Notes: generated by a model not told the origin, from the sequence alone. A stretch of 64,000 nt of DNA from Rhizobium mayense (GCF_030272705.1 NZ_JARFYM010000007.1:1-64000); one strand, 5' to 3'. Positions 44,822-54,806 are shown, counted from the stretch's first letter. Translations and numbers: made by a program.

Positions 44822-45250
44822 CTAAAATCCCATCTTGCTCGTCTTCAGCAAGATATTAGATTCAGTCGTGTTGATGCCGTTGATCAACCGGATACGGCGC
44901 AACGTTTCGTCAAAGGAGGCGAGGTCGCGGTCTTCCAGCTCAGCGATGAAATCCCATTTGCCGTTGGTGCTGTGCAGCGCCCTCACCTGAGGCAGGCCGC
45001 GAAGCTGATCGGCGACCTTGTCCGCCATCTTGCCGAGCACCTCGATCATGACGATGGCGCGCACGCCGGCGGAACGGGCTTCATGGCCGGTTCGGATGGT
45101 GAAGGCGGTGATGGTGCCGTTGTCGACCAGCCGTTCGATGCGGGCGGTCACCGTGGCGCGTGAGGCGCCGGTCGCCGCCGCAAGCGACGAGACGGACGTG
45201 CGGGCATTGTGGCGCAATGCGCTTAGGAGGTCACGATCGAGATCGTCCAT
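44822..45250 (-). CDS. Lrp/AsnC family regulator
   Basis: The 142-residue product has the N-terminal helix-turn-helix of the Lrp family (LDRDLLSALRHNARTS, ASRATVTARIERL) and a C-terminal RAM/AsnC effector domain. It is divergent from the arginase and ornithine aminotransferase genes, so it probably senses arginine or ornithine and controls them, as AsnC-type regulators of arginine catabolism do. An inverted repeat in the divergent gap could be its operator. Confidence 0.88.
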   Translation of the reverse strand: MDDLDRDLLSALRHNARTSVSSLAAATGASRATVTARIERLVDNGTITAFTIRTGHEARSAGVRAIVMIEVLGKMADKVADQLRGLPQVRALHSTNGKWDFIAELEDRDLASFDETLRRIRLINGINTTESNILLKTSKMGF

Positions 45251-45286
45251 GGACTTATCATTCTGCTAAATGGCACTATTCAATCT

Positions 45287-45310
45287 GTCGAAGACTAGTC
45301 GATTTTCGAC
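45287..45310. promoter_or_regulatory. Candidate Lrp/AsnC operator
   Basis: GTCGAA at 45287 is mirrored by TTCGAC ending at 45310, and the centre holds the perfect palindrome GACTAGTC (45293-45300). It lies between divergent lrp and arginase genes, about 127 bases ahead of the arginase start. Confidence 0.45.
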
Positions 45311-45436
45311 AATTTTCCATCTTTTTGCTGTCATCTCCGCAGCTGATAATCGAGATCGACAGCCGATTTATGTCTTGAGTCTTTCCGAAAATCCTTTCGC
45401 ATTTTTCAGGGTCATGCACTGATGGGAGCGCCGCTG

Positions 45437-46372
45437 ATGAACGTAGAATCCACATCCATTACGCTGATCGGCGTACCGCTTGAGGAAGGTTCCGGCCGCC
45501 GCGGCGCCGGCATGGGCCCGACAGCCTTGCGCATCGCCGGCATCGAGACGATGCTGACCGAGCTCGACCACCGCGTCACGGACAGCGGCGACCTGCATCC
45601 GGCCGCCGCCGCCGATCTGCCGGACCATCCGAAGGCGCATAACCTGAAAATCGTCGGCGCGTTCACCCGCGCTCTCGAGGCCAAGGTCTATGAAGTCGCC
45701 TCCTCAGGCGGCTTCCCGCTGATCCTCGGCGGCGATCACAGCCTCTCCATGGGTAGCGTCTCCGGCATGGCGCGCCATGCGGCTGAGGTCGGCCGGCCGC
45801 TATTCGTACTCTGGCTGGACGCGCATTCGGACTTCAATTCTCCGACGACATCGCCCTCGGGCAATATTCACGGCATGCCCGTCGCCTTCTTCTGCGGCGA
45901 AGCGGAGATTGCGGACATCCTGCCGGCCGACCGGCCGCTGGTCGATCCGAAAAAGGTTTTCCAGGTCGGCATCCGCTCCGTCGATCCGCATGAACGCCAG
46001 GAAATCCGCGAGCACGGCGTCAACGTCTTCGATATGCGCTCCCTCGACGAACAGGGCGTGGCGGCCATCATGCGCCAAGTGCTCGACACGATCAGCGCCG
46101 CCAACGGCCTACTGCACGTCAGCTTCGATGTCGATTTTCTCGATCCGGATATCGCGCCGGGTGTCGGAACGACCGTACCGGGCGGCGCGACCTTCCGCGA
46201 AGCGCATCTCATCATGGAAATGCTGTCTGACAGCGGCCTCGTCTCGTCGCTCGATCTGGTCGAGCTCAATCCGTTCCTCGATGACCGCGGCAAGAGCGCC
46301 CGCGTCCTGGTCGAGATGGCGGCGAGCCTGTTCGGGCGGCGCATTTTCGATCGCCCGACAAGGGCCGCATAA
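45437..46372 (+). CDS. Arginase
   Basis: The roughly 311-residue enzyme hydrolyses arginine to ornithine and urea. The binuclear manganese motifs are all present: GGDHSLSMGS, LWLDAHSDFN and SFDVDFLDPDIAPG. The ATG at 45437 has GGGAG about eight bases ahead; an ATG at 45422 in the same frame is also possible and adds five residues. The ornithine aminotransferase gene follows after 18 bases, so arginine is channelled through ornithine to glutamate semialdehyde. Confidence 0.93.
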   Translation: MNVESTSITLIGVPLEEGSGRRGAGMGPTALRIAGIETMLTELDHRVTDSGDLHPAAAADLPDHPKAHNLKIVGAFTRALEAKVYEVASSGGFPLILGGDHSLSMGSVSGMARHAAEVGRPLFVLWLDAHSDFNSPTTSPSGNIHGMPVAFFCGEAEIADILPADRPLVDPKKVFQVGIRSVDPHERQEIREHGVNVFDMRSLDEQGVAAIMRQVLDTISAANGLLHVSFDVDFLDPDIAPGVGTTVPGGATFREAHLIMEMLSDSGLVSSLDLVELNPFLDDRGKSARVLVEMAASLFGRRIFDRPTRAA

Positions 46373-46390
46373 TTCTGGGGGGAAATGATC

Positions 46391-47593
46391 ATGAGTGAAC
46401 CAAACGATCTCATTGCGACCGAGCAGCGCCTCGGCGCCCACAATTACAAACCGCTCGACGTCGTGCTGACCCGCGGCGAAGGCGTCTATGTCTGGGACAC
46501 CGACGGCAAGCGCTACCTCGATTGCCTGTCGGCCTATTCGGCGGTCAACCAGGGCCATTGCCACCCGAAGATCCGCGAAGCGATGATCGAGCAAGCCGGC
46601 AAGCTGACGCTGACCTCACGCGCCTTCCGCAACGACCAGCTCGCCTATCTCTACGAAGAGCTGGCGGCGCTGACCGGTTCGCACAAGATCCTACCGATGA
46701 ACTCCGGCGCCGAGGCTGTCGAAACGGCGATCAAAGCCGTGCGCAAATGGGGCTATGAGGTGAAGGGCGTTCCCGAAAACCAGGCGGAGATCATCGTCTG
46801 CTCCAACAATTTCCATGGCAGGACGCTCAGCATCATCAGCTTCTCCACCGATCCGGATGCCCGCACCGGCTTCGGCCCCTATACCCCGGGTTTCCGCATC
46901 GTCCCCTTCGGCGATGCCGATGCTTTTGCCGCCGCAATCAATGGAAATACCGTCGCCGCGCTGATTGAGCCGATCCAGGGCGAGGCCGGCGTCATCATCC
47001 CCGCCCCCGGCTATTTCACCCGCGTGCGTGAGCTCTGCACGGCCAACAACGTCACCCTTATCCTCGATGAGATCCAGACCGGCCTCGGCCGCACCGGCAA
47101 GCTGCTCGCCGAAGAGCATGAGGGCATCGAGGCCGACGTGACGCTGATCGGCAAGGCTCTGTCGGGCGGCTTCTATCCGGTCTCCGCCGTGCTCTCCAAT
47201 TCTGAAGTGCTCGGCGTCCTGAAGCCCGGCCAGCATGGCTCCACCTTTGGCGGCAATCCGCTTGCCTGCGCCGTCGCTCGCGCCGCGCTTCGCGTGCTGA
47301 CCGAGGAAGGCATGATCGAGAACGCCGCCGTCATGGGCGATTATTTCCTCCAGGGCCTGCGCTCAATCCGCTCAAATATCGTCAAGGAGGTTCGCGGCCG
47401 TGGCCTGATGATGGCCGTCGAGCTGGTACCGGAAGCCGGCGGCGCGCGGCAATATTGCTACCAGCTCAAGGATCTAGGCCTGCTCGCCAAGGATACGCAC
47501 GACCACACGATCCGCCTCGCCCCGCCGCTCGTCATCACCCACAATCAGGTCGACTGGGCGCTGGAACAGATCGACAAGGTTCTGGCCAAATAG
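46391..47593 (+). CDS. rocD: Ornithine aminotransferase
   Basis: The 400-residue PLP enzyme transfers the delta-amino group of ornithine to 2-oxoglutarate, giving glutamate 5-semialdehyde. Family hallmarks are [12 protein letters not shown], the [14 protein letters not shown] aspartate loop, and the PLP lysine in [15 protein letters not shown]. The ATG at 46391 follows GGGGGG by about eight bases; the ATG at 46385 is less well spaced. It is cotranscribed with the arginase gene. Confidence 0.93.
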   Translation: MSEPNDLIATEQRLGAHNYKPLDVVLTRGEGVYVWDTDGKRYLDCLSAYSAVNQGHCHPKIREAMIEQAGKLTLTSRAFRNDQLAYLYEELAALTGSHKILPMNSGAEAVETAIKAVRKWGYEVKGVPENQAEIIVCSNNFHGRTLSIISFSTDPDARTGFGPYTPGFRIVPFGDADAFAAAINGNTVAALIEPIQGEAGVIIPAPGYFTRVRELCTANNVTLILDEIQTGLGRTGKLLAEEHEGIEADVTLIGKALSGGFYPVSAVLSNSEVLGVLKPGQHGSTFGGNPLACAVARAALRVLTEEGMIENAAVMGDYFLQGLRSIRSNIVKEVRGRGLMMAVELVPEAGGARQYCYQLKDLGLLAKDTHDHTIRLAPPLVITHNQVDWALEQIDKVLAK

Positions 47594-47722
47594 GCCAGAA
47601 CCCTCGAAGTGGTTAGAACCTGCCGAAATCTCTTCCACGGGTTTAGGTTTGAGCAACATTCTTGCGCTATCGTCACGACAGCGCGCCAGTTTTGGCGGCA
47701 TGCGACAATGGGAAGAATGTTC

Positions 47723-48199
47723 ATGGCCACGATCAATTCCACCAGCTTCAGCGGCGATACTTTGGAGATCATTGCCTTCCGGCTTCATGATCAGGAGTTC
47801 TGCGTCAAGACCACCACGATCCGCGAAATTCGCGGCTGGGCGCCGTCAACGCCGATCCCGCATGCACCGGCCGATGTCATCGGCGTCATGAACCTCCGCG
47901 GCTCAGTCATCCCAATCATCGATCTCGCTTACAAGCTTGGCATGAAGAGCACGGTCGCCAATGAACGCAGCGCCATCGTCGTCGCTGAAGTTCATAGCAT
48001 GGTCATCGGCATGCTGGTCGACCGCGTCTCCGACATTCTGACGATTTCCTCGAGCCAGGTCCAGCCGGTCCCCGAAGTCACCGCTTCCTTCGATCGCGCC
48101 TATTGCGAAGGCATCATCGCCACCGAAAGCGGCATGATCTGCTTCCTGAACCTCGCCAAGATGTTCAAGGAAAACGAAGCGGAAGAACTCGCCGCTTAA
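47723..48199 (+). CDS. cheW: CheW-like chemotaxis adaptor
   Basis: The 158-residue product is a single CheW domain (ITAFRLHDQEFCVKTT-like core, PADVIGVMNLRGSVIPIID, MLVDRVSDIL). CheW bridges chemoreceptors to the CheA kinase. The ATG at 47723 has GGAAG ahead; the open frame before it is not coding-like. No other chemotaxis gene is nearby, so it is an orphan copy. A bidirectional terminator follows. Confidence 0.88.
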   Translation: MATINSTSFSGDTLEIIAFRLHDQEFCVKTTTIREIRGWAPSTPIPHAPADVIGVMNLRGSVIPIIDLAYKLGMKSTVANERSAIVVAEVHSMVIGMLVDRVSDILTISSSQVQPVPEVTASFDRAYCEGIIATESGMICFLNLAKMFKENEAEELAA

Positions 48200-48226
48200 G
48201 CGCCTGTTTTTCATTCCACTCTCCAT

Positions 48227-48262
48227 GAATAAAACCGCCCGGTTTTCCGGGCGGTTTTATTC
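48227..48262. terminator. Bidirectional rho-independent terminator
   Basis: A perfect 16-bp stem with a TTTT loop has A/T tracts on both sides (GAATAAAACC and its complement), so it can end transcription from either side. Positions 48263-48433 hold no gene. Confidence 0.88.
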
Positions 48263-48433
48263 ATGCAAGCAGCATGCCATGAATGGAGCCGACAGCCGTT
48301 TTCGCAGCGCCCAAGACAACCAAAGATTAAATTTTGGAATGGAATCTCCAACTATTCTATCTTTAATAGCATTAATGGACAGATTCCACCTGTCCATACC
48401 TGTCTCATTATAACTATCCGATATTAAGCCGGA

Positions 48434-48691
48434 TCAGTCCTGCTTGACCGGCTCCGGCCTATGGATCAACGAGGCTGCCTCCAGCACCAGCGGATCCAAT
48501 CCACTGTTTCCATTATCAATGATTTCGAAAAACTGCCGCCGCATGCGCGGCTCCCAGAATTTATTGATATGCGTCGCTACACCCTGCACCGCTTCACTGG
48601 CTGGCTGAGTCTTGAAAAAGGTGGCGATCTGGTTCGCCATATAGACGAGCTTGGTTGCGGTCTTGCCATGAGATGTGTCGTCAGGCGACAT
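48434..48691 (-). CDS. fdsD: Formate dehydrogenase delta subunit
   Basis: The 85-residue product resembles FdsD: TKLVYMANQIATFFKTQP and NKFWEPRMRRQFFEII are typical. FdsD is a small accessory subunit of NAD-dependent molybdenum formate dehydrogenase, needed for maturation or stability. The ATG at 48691 overlaps the fdhD stop by 11 bases, so the two are coupled. It is the last gene of the formate dehydrogenase cluster. Confidence 0.85.
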   Translation of the reverse strand: MSPDDTSHGKTATKLVYMANQIATFFKTQPASEAVQGVATHINKFWEPRMRRQFFEIIDNGNSGLDPLVLEAASLIHRPEPVKQD

Positions 48692-49508
48692 CGGCGATGC
48701 TCCCTGGTGTAATGCGCTGCGGATGGGTGAAAATCTCGAAATCGTCGCCACGTACCAGCGCTACCAGCGTCATGCCTGCCTCCTCGGCCGTGCGGATGGC
48801 GAGTGCCGTCGGCGCGGAAATGGCGATGAGGACGCAGCTGCCCAATATCGCCGCCTTCTGCACCATCTCGACGGACAAGCGGCTGGTAACCGCTACGACG
48901 CCCTCCGCGCCCCCGCGACCGGCGCGGATGACGGCGCCACAGAGCTTGTCCAGCGCATTGTGCCGCCCGACATCCTCGCGCACGGCCAGCAAACCTTTGC
49001 CCGGAATATAAAAGCCGGCGCCATGCACGGCCCGCGTCTCGCGGTTCAACAGCTGGGCATCAGTCAATAGAGCCACGGCTTTGACGATATCCTCATGCGC
49101 AACCGTCAGCGAAACGCCTGAAACATCCGGCACCTTGCGCACCGCTTGCTCGATCGATTCGATGCCGCAGAGACCGCAGCCGACAGGCCCGGCCATATGC
49201 CGCCGCCGGACACGCAACGCGTCGGCCGCGTCGTCGATCAGGGCGATCTGCACGTCGATCCCCCGCTCGTCCTCGACAGGCTCGATCGCCACGATCTGAT
49301 CGATATCGGTGATGATGCCCTCGGTCAGACTGAACCCAACCGCAAAGTCTTCAATGTCGGCGGGCGTCCCCATCATGACCGCATGCGACGTGCCGCCATA
49401 AGAAAAAGCGATCGGCACTTCTTCCGGCACGATGCGCGTGCCCGAGCGTACCAGGCCGCTGCGGCGGGCAGTTTCGGAAACGGTGATGGTGGGGCTGAAG
49501 CGGGTCAT
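48681..49508 (-). CDS. fdhD: Formate dehydrogenase accessory sulfurtransferase FdhD
   Basis: The 275-residue protein transfers sulfur to the molybdenum cofactor of formate dehydrogenase. The family motif with catalytic cysteines is GCGLCGIES near residue 115. RDVGRHNALDK is another hallmark. It lies after fdsA, separated by a 274-base gap that holds a long palindromic repeat, and overlaps fdsD. Confidence 0.92.
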   Translation of the reverse strand: MTRFSPTITVSETARRSGLVRSGTRIVPEEVPIAFSYGGTSHAVMMGTPADIEDFAVGFSLTEGIITDIDQIVAIEPVEDERGIDVQIALIDDAADALRVRRRHMAGPVGCGLCGIESIEQAVRKVPDVSGVSLTVAHEDIVKAVALLTDAQLLNRETRAVHGAGFYIPGKGLLAVREDVGRHNALDKLCGAVIRAGRGGAEGVVAVTSRLSVEMVQKAAILGSCVLIAISAPTALAIRTAEEAGMTLVALVRGDDFEIFTHPQRITPGSIADVA

Positions 49509-49570
49509 GTGGCTGCGATACCGGCAATTTTTTGAGCACCACCATAGACTTTGGCGTTGGTGGAGAGTGC

Positions 49571-49764
49571 ATGCCCCCCTCTGTCACTTCGCGACATCTC
49601 CCCCACAAGGGGGGAGATCGGTGGGAGAAAATCGCTCTCCGCTGCGACACCCACAGACAACGTTTCTGCGAGGATAATGTTCATCGTGTTGCGAGGAGAG
49701 CGCCACATGTTAACGATCTCCCCCCTTGTGGGAGAGATGTCGCGAAAGCGACAGAGGGGGGTAT
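49571..49764. repeat. Long palindromic (MITE-like) repeat between fdsA and fdhD
   Basis: Left arm 49571-49620 and right arm 49714-49764 are near-perfect inverted copies (about 50 bases; few mismatches), and the interior has further paired segments (CGCTCTCC with GGAGAGCG), so almost all of the 194 bases can fold into one hairpin. Similar GC-rich palindromes recur in rhizobial genomes. It contains no gene. Confidence 0.8.
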
Positions 49765-49782
49765 CTTTCCCCGAGCTCGGCC

Positions 49783-52662
49783 TCACTCCGCAGCCTCCAT
49801 TTTCCCGGCAATCCGCCGAGACTGCCGTGACTGTTCGTCATAATCGATCTGCCATTGCGACGGGCCGTTGGACGGCGAGACCTGGACGGCCGTCACCTTG
49901 TATTCCGGGCAATTGGTTGCCCAGTCGGAATAGTCCGTCGTGATGACATTCGCTTGCGTGTCGGGATGATGGAAGGTCGTATAGACGACGCCAGGGGCAA
50001 CGCGGTCGGTGATCAGCGCACGCAGCGTCGTATCGCCGGAGCGGCTGGCGAGCTTGATCCAATCTCCATCGCGGATGCCGCGCTGTTCGGCATCGTGAGG
50101 ATGGATCTCCAGCCTATCCTCGTCATGCCAGACGACATTTTCCGTGCGGCGTGTCTGAGCGCCGACATTGTACTGGCTGAGGATACGCCCGGTGGTGAGC
50201 AGCAGCGGGAAGCGCGGGCCGGTGCGCTCATCGGTCGCAACATATTCGGTGCGGATGAACTTGCCCTTGCCGCGGACGAAACCATCGACATGCATGATTG
50301 GCGAGCCAAGCGGCGTCTTCTCATTGCAGGGCCACTGCACGGAGCCCATCTTTTCCAGATAGTTGTAGGAGACGAGAGCGAAGGTCGGCGTCGTTGCGGC
50401 AATCTCGTCCATGATTTCGGCCGGATGCATGTAGTTCCAGGCAAGACCCATGGCCTGCGCCATCTTCTGCGTCACTTCCCAATCGGCATAGCCGTTGCGC
50501 GGGCTCATCACCTTGCGCACGCGGTTGATGCGTCGCTCGGCATTGGTGAAGGTGCCGTCCTTTTCCAGGAAGGTCGAACCCGGCAGGAAGACGTGCGCGT
50601 AATTGGCCGTCTCGTTCAGGAAGAGATCGTGGACGACGACGCATTCCATGGCGGCAAGGCCGGCTGCGACATGTTTGGTGTCCGGATCGGACTGCAGAAT
50701 ATCCTCGCCCTGGATGTAGAGGCCCTTGAAGGTGCCGTCGACGGCGGCGTCGAGCATGTTCGGTATGCGCAGGCCCGGCTCCTTGTCGAGCTTGACACCC
50801 CAGAGCTTTTCGAAGATGTCGCGCGTGGCGTCGTCGGAGATGTGGCGATAGCCCGTCAGTTCATGCGGGAAGGAGCCCATATCGCAAGAGCCCTGCACAT
50901 TGTTCTGGCCGCGCAGCGGATTCACGCCGACGCCCGGACGACCGATATTGCCCGTCGCCATGGCGAGGTTGGCGATTGCCATAACGGTGGTCGAGCCCTG
51001 GCTATGCTCGGTGACACCGAGGCCGTAATAGATCGCGCCATTGCCGCCCTTGGCATAGAGGCGGGCAGCACCGCGGACGAGATCGGCGGGAACGCCGGTG
51101 AACTTTTCGGTTTCCTCCGGGCTATGCTGTGGCTCGGCGACGAAGGCAGCCCAATCCTCGAATTCCGACCAGTCACAGCGCTCGCGGATGAACTTCTCAT
51201 CGAACAGACCTTCGGTGACGATCACATGGGCGAGTGCCGTCAGCATGGCGACGTTGGTGCCCGGCTTAAGCGGCAAGTGATAGCTCGCCTCCACATGCGG
51301 CGTGCGCACCAGATCGATGCGGCGCGGATCAATGACAATCAGCTTGGCACCCTGCCGCAGACGCTTCTTCAGCCGTGACGCGAAGACCGGATGGCCGTCG
51401 GTCGGATTGGCGCCGATGATCACGACCACATCGGACTGTTCGACGCTGTCGAAATTCTGCGTGCCGGCCGAGGTCCCGAACGCCTGGCCGAGGCCATAGC
51501 CGGTCGGCGAATGGCAGACGCGAGCGCAAGTATCGACATTGTTGTTGCCGAAGCCGGCGCGCACCAGCTTTTGCACCAGGAATGTCTCCTCATTGGTGCA
51601 GCGCGACGAGGTGATACCGCCGACGGAATCGCGGCCATATTGATATTGGAGGCGCTTGAATTCGCTGGCGACATGGGCAAACGCCTCCTCCCACGTGACT
51701 TCGCGCCAGGGGTCGGTGATCTTCTCGCGGACCATCGGATTGAGGATGCGGTCCTTATGGGTCGAATAGCCATAGGCAAAGCGGCCCTTGACGCAGGAAT
51801 GGCCGCGATTGGCCTGGCCATCCTTCCACGGCACCATACGCACCAGTTCCTCGCCGCGCATCTCTGCCTTGAAGGAGCAGCCGACACCGCAATAGGCGCA
51901 GGTGGTGACGACCGAATGCTCCGGCTGGCCGATCGATATCACCGATTTTTCGGTCAACGTCGCCGTCGGGCAAGCCTGCACGCAGGCGCCGCAGGAAACG
52001 CATTCGCTGTCTATGAAATTCTCGTGCATGCCCGCGGAGACGCGCGAGCCAAAACCGCGGCCCTCGATGGTCAGCGCGAAGGTGCCCTGCACCTCCTCAC
52101 AGGCATTCACGCAACGGGAACAGACGATGCATTTGGACGGATCATAGGTGAAATAGGGATTGGACTCGTCCTTCGGCATCCATTTCAGATTGATCTCGCC
52201 ATTGTTGCGCGCCGTAACGTGATTGTCGCCGTCATAGCCGTAGCGGACGTCGCGCAGACCGACAGCGCCCGCCATGTCCTGCAATTCGCAGTCGCCATTG
52301 GCGGCACAGGTCAGGCAGTCGAGCGGATGATCCGAGATATAAAGCTCCATCACGCCGCGGCGGATATCCTTCAACCGGCCGGTCTGTGTATGCACCACCA
52401 TGCCCGGCGCTACCGGCGTCGTGCATGAAGCCGGCGTGCCTGCCCTTCCCTCGATCTCGACCAGACAGAGGCGGCAGGAGCCGAAGGCATCGATCATATC
52501 GGTGGCGCAAAGCTTCGGCACCATGATCCCGGCTTCTCTCGACGCGCGCATGACCGAGGTGCCTTCCGGCACGGTGATCTGCTGCCCGTCGATGGTCAAG
52601 GTCACCGTGCTTTCCGAGCGGGAGGCGGGCGTGCCGTAATCGATTTCGGAAACAAGAGACAT
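49783..52662 (-). CDS. fdsA: NAD-dependent formate dehydrogenase alpha subunit
   Basis: The 959-residue catalytic subunit oxidises formate to CO2 at a molybdenum bis-MGD centre. The N-terminal [2Fe-2S] domain (GSCRLCLVEIEG) is followed by a HPLDCLTCAANGDCELQ cluster, two [4Fe-4S] ferredoxin-like motifs (CIVCSRCVNAC and CVSCGACVQAC), and the CAYCGVGCSF site of the Mo domain. The Mo ligand is the cysteine in VDTCARVCH, so it is the Cys, not the selenocysteine, form. The ATG at 52662 is chosen to avoid overlap with fdsB. It is in the operon fdsG-fdsB-fdsA. Confidence 0.94.
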   Translation of the reverse strand: MSLVSEIDYGTPASRSESTVTLTIDGQQITVPEGTSVMRASREAGIMVPKLCATDMIDAFGSCRLCLVEIEGRAGTPASCTTPVAPGMVVHTQTGRLKDIRRGVMELYISDHPLDCLTCAANGDCELQDMAGAVGLRDVRYGYDGDNHVTARNNGEINLKWMPKDESNPYFTYDPSKCIVCSRCVNACEEVQGTFALTIEGRGFGSRVSAGMHENFIDSECVSCGACVQACPTATLTEKSVISIGQPEHSVVTTCAYCGVGCSFKAEMRGEELVRMVPWKDGQANRGHSCVKGRFAYGYSTHKDRILNPMVREKITDPWREVTWEEAFAHVASEFKRLQYQYGRDSVGGITSSRCTNEETFLVQKLVRAGFGNNNVDTCARVCHSPTGYGLGQAFGTSAGTQNFDSVEQSDVVVIIGANPTDGHPVFASRLKKRLRQGAKLIVIDPRRIDLVRTPHVEASYHLPLKPGTNVAMLTALAHVIVTEGLFDEKFIRERCDWSEFEDWAAFVAEPQHSPEETEKFTGVPADLVRGAARLYAKGGNGAIYYGLGVTEHSQGSTTVMAIANLAMATGNIGRPGVGVNPLRGQNNVQGSCDMGSFPHELTGYRHISDDATRDIFEKLWGVKLDKEPGLRIPNMLDAAVDGTFKGLYIQGEDILQSDPDTKHVAAGLAAMECVVVHDLFLNETANYAHVFLPGSTFLEKDGTFTNAERRINRVRKVMSPRNGYADWEVTQKMAQAMGLAWNYMHPAEIMDEIAATTPTFALVSYNYLEKMGSVQWPCNEKTPLGSPIMHVDGFVRGKGKFIRTEYVATDERTGPRFPLLLTTGRILSQYNVGAQTRRTENVVWHDEDRLEIHPHDAEQRGIRDGDWIKLASRSGDTTLRALITDRVAPGVVYTTFHHPDTQANVITTDYSDWATNCPEYKVTAVQVSPSNGPSQWQIDYDEQSRQSRRIAGKMEAAE

Positions 52663-52669
52663 CTGGTCT

Positions 52670-54226
52670 TTACTCCGCCGCTTCAATCAGGGGAACCGGA
52701 GAAAAATCCTCCGGGAAATGCGTCATCGCACTCATGACCGGATAGGGCGTGAACCCGCCGAGAGCGCAAAGCGAGCCGAATTTCATCGTGTTGCAGAGAT
52801 CGGCAAGCAGCGCCCGGTTCTTTTCCGGCTCGATGCCGCGTGCGATCTTGTCTGCCGTCTCGACACCACGGATCGAGCCGATACGGCAGGGCGTGCACTT
52901 CCCGCAGCTTTCCACCGCGCAGAATTCCATGGCGAAACGCGCCTGCTTCAACATGTCCGCGGTATCGTCGAAGACCACAATGCCGGCATGGCCGATCAGC
53001 CCGTCCTTCGCCGCAAAGGCTTCATAGTCGAAAGGCGTATCGAAGAGCTTGCGTGGGAAATAAGCCCCAAGCGGCCCGCCGACCTGCACCGCCTTCACCG
53101 GCCTGCCAGTCCTCGTGCCGCCGCCGATCCTGTCGACGATATCGCCAAGCGACAGGCCGAAGGCGGTCTCATAGAGGCCGCCATGTTTGACGTTGCCCGC
53201 GATCTGGAGGGGAATGGTGCCGCGCGAACGGCCCATGCCGAAATCGCGGTAGAAGGCCGCGCCCTTGTCCATGATCACGGGGACGGAGGCGAGCGAAATG
53301 ACGTTGTTGATGACGGTCGGACAGTCGAACAGGCCCTTATGCGCCGGCAGCGGCGGCTTGGCGCGCACAACACCGCGCTTGCCTTCCAGGCTGTTGAGCA
53401 GCGACGTCTCCTCGCCACAAACATAGGCGCCGGCACCGCTGCGGATTTCCATGTCGAAAGCCTTGCCGGAGCCAAGCACAGAGGCGCCGAGAATGCCGGC
53501 GGCTCTGGCGATCTCGACCGCTTCCGTCATCGCGGCAATCGCATGCGGATATTCCGAGCGCGTATAGACGAAGCCCTTGGTCGCGCCAGTCGCGAGGCCG
53601 GCAATCGCCATGCCCTCGATCAGCACGAAGGGATCGCCCTCCATGATCATGCGGTCGGCAAAGGTGCCGCTATCGCCCTCGTCGGCATTGCAGACGATGT
53701 ATTTGCGGTCACCCGGCGCATCCAGCACCGTCTTCCATTTGATGCCCGTCGGAAAGCCCGCGCCGCCGCGACCGCGCAGGCCGGAGTCGCTCACTTCTTT
53801 CGCGATGTCTGCCGCCGCCATGCCGGCGGCACGACGCAGCCCCTTGAGGCCACCATGGGCCTCATAGTCCTCGAGTGAAAGAGGATCGATGATGCCGCAA
53901 CGGGCGAAGGTAAGGCGGGTCTGTTCCTTGAGGAATGGGAGGTCTCCGACCTCCCCGAGACAGAGCGCGTGATCACCGCCGGTGATCAGCCCAGCATCGA
54001 ACAGCGCGGCAGCGTCGTTGGCCTTCACCGGCCCGTAACCGATACGCCTGCCATCGACTTCGACCTCGACCAAAGGCTCCAGCCAGAACATGCCGCGCGA
54101 GCCGTTGCGCACAATCTGCGCATCAAGGCCGCGGTTCGCGATCTCCTGCGCGACGGCCTTCGCCACTTTCTCGGCGCCGAGGGAAAGAGCGGCAGCATCG
54201 CGGGGAATGTAAATCTTCACCGTCAT
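52670..54226 (-). CDS. fdsB: NAD-dependent formate dehydrogenase beta subunit
   Basis: The 518-residue flavoprotein subunit resembles NuoF of complex I. It shows a thioredoxin-like ferredoxin segment at the N terminus, the NAD/FMN-binding GLRGRGGAGFPTG and the cluster motif SCGKCTPCRIG near residue 450. It passes electrons from formate to NAD+. Its ATG overlaps the fdsG stop as ATGA, and fdsA begins 7 bases after its stop. Confidence 0.94.
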   Translation of the reverse strand: MTVKIYIPRDAAALSLGAEKVAKAVAQEIANRGLDAQIVRNGSRGMFWLEPLVEVEVDGRRIGYGPVKANDAAALFDAGLITGGDHALCLGEVGDLPFLKEQTRLTFARCGIIDPLSLEDYEAHGGLKGLRRAAGMAAADIAKEVSDSGLRGRGGAGFPTGIKWKTVLDAPGDRKYIVCNADEGDSGTFADRMIMEGDPFVLIEGMAIAGLATGATKGFVYTRSEYPHAIAAMTEAVEIARAAGILGASVLGSGKAFDMEIRSGAGAYVCGEETSLLNSLEGKRGVVRAKPPLPAHKGLFDCPTVINNVISLASVPVIMDKGAAFYRDFGMGRSRGTIPLQIAGNVKHGGLYETAFGLSLGDIVDRIGGGTRTGRPVKAVQVGGPLGAYFPRKLFDTPFDYEAFAAKDGLIGHAGIVVFDDTADMLKQARFAMEFCAVESCGKCTPCRIGSIRGVETADKIARGIEPEKNRALLADLCNTMKFGSLCALGGFTPYPVMSAMTHFPEDFSPVPLIEAAE

Positions 54227-54702
54227 CGGCGCGCCTCCATCACCAGCTCTTCGGCGGTCTCATCATCCAGCCGGCCATGGAGCTCTGCGTCCAGCATCGC
54301 CGACGGAGCGCAGGCGCAGAGGCCGAGGCAATAGACCGGCTCCAGCGTCACGCTGCCATCCGGTGTCGTCTGGTGGAAATCGATGCCGAGCAGCCGTTTG
54401 ATACGCTCTGCCACTGCATCGCCGCCCATCGACTGACAGGCTTCGGCGCGACAGAGCTTCAGGACGTGGCGGCCTGCGGGATGATCGCGATAATCATGGT
54501 AGAAGGTCATGACGCCGTGCACTTCGGCGCGCGACAGGTTCAGGGCCTTGGCGATCAGTGGCAGCGTATCCTGCGGCACATAACCGAATTCCGCCTGGAT
54601 CCCATGCAGGATCGGCAGGAGCGGACCTTCCATCGACTTCATGCTGTCGATGATGACGCCGGCGCGGGCTGCGATCTCGCCCGAGCCAAGATGCAAACTC
54701 AT
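54223..54702 (-). CDS. fdsG: NAD-dependent formate dehydrogenase gamma subunit
   Basis: The 159-residue product resembles NuoE and carries a [2Fe-2S] cluster: CRAEACQSMGG and YCLGLCACAPSAM hold the four cysteines. GGGAGG lies 7 bases before the ATG at 54702. It is the first gene of fdsGBA and comes 117 bases after the LysR-type regulator gene on the same strand. Confidence 0.93.
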   Translation of the reverse strand: MSLHLGSGEIAARAGVIIDSMKSMEGPLLPILHGIQAEFGYVPQDTLPLIAKALNLSRAEVHGVMTFYHDYRDHPAGRHVLKLCRAEACQSMGGDAVAERIKRLLGIDFHQTTPDGSVTLEPVYCLGLCACAPSAMLDAELHGRLDDETAEELVMEARR

Positions 54703-54806
54703 AAGCAGCCTCCCAGGCTTCTCCTCCGCAAACACGCGTCAATGCATGTTCACCCGGCAAAAATCGCAGGGAAGAACCGGGGGATCAATAATGCAGTCCC
54801 GTCGCC

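Noticed and set aside
49855..51378. Open frame of 507 codons opposite fdsA
   Set aside because: fdsA is certain by its iron-sulfur motifs; the opposite frame has no recognisable protein content.
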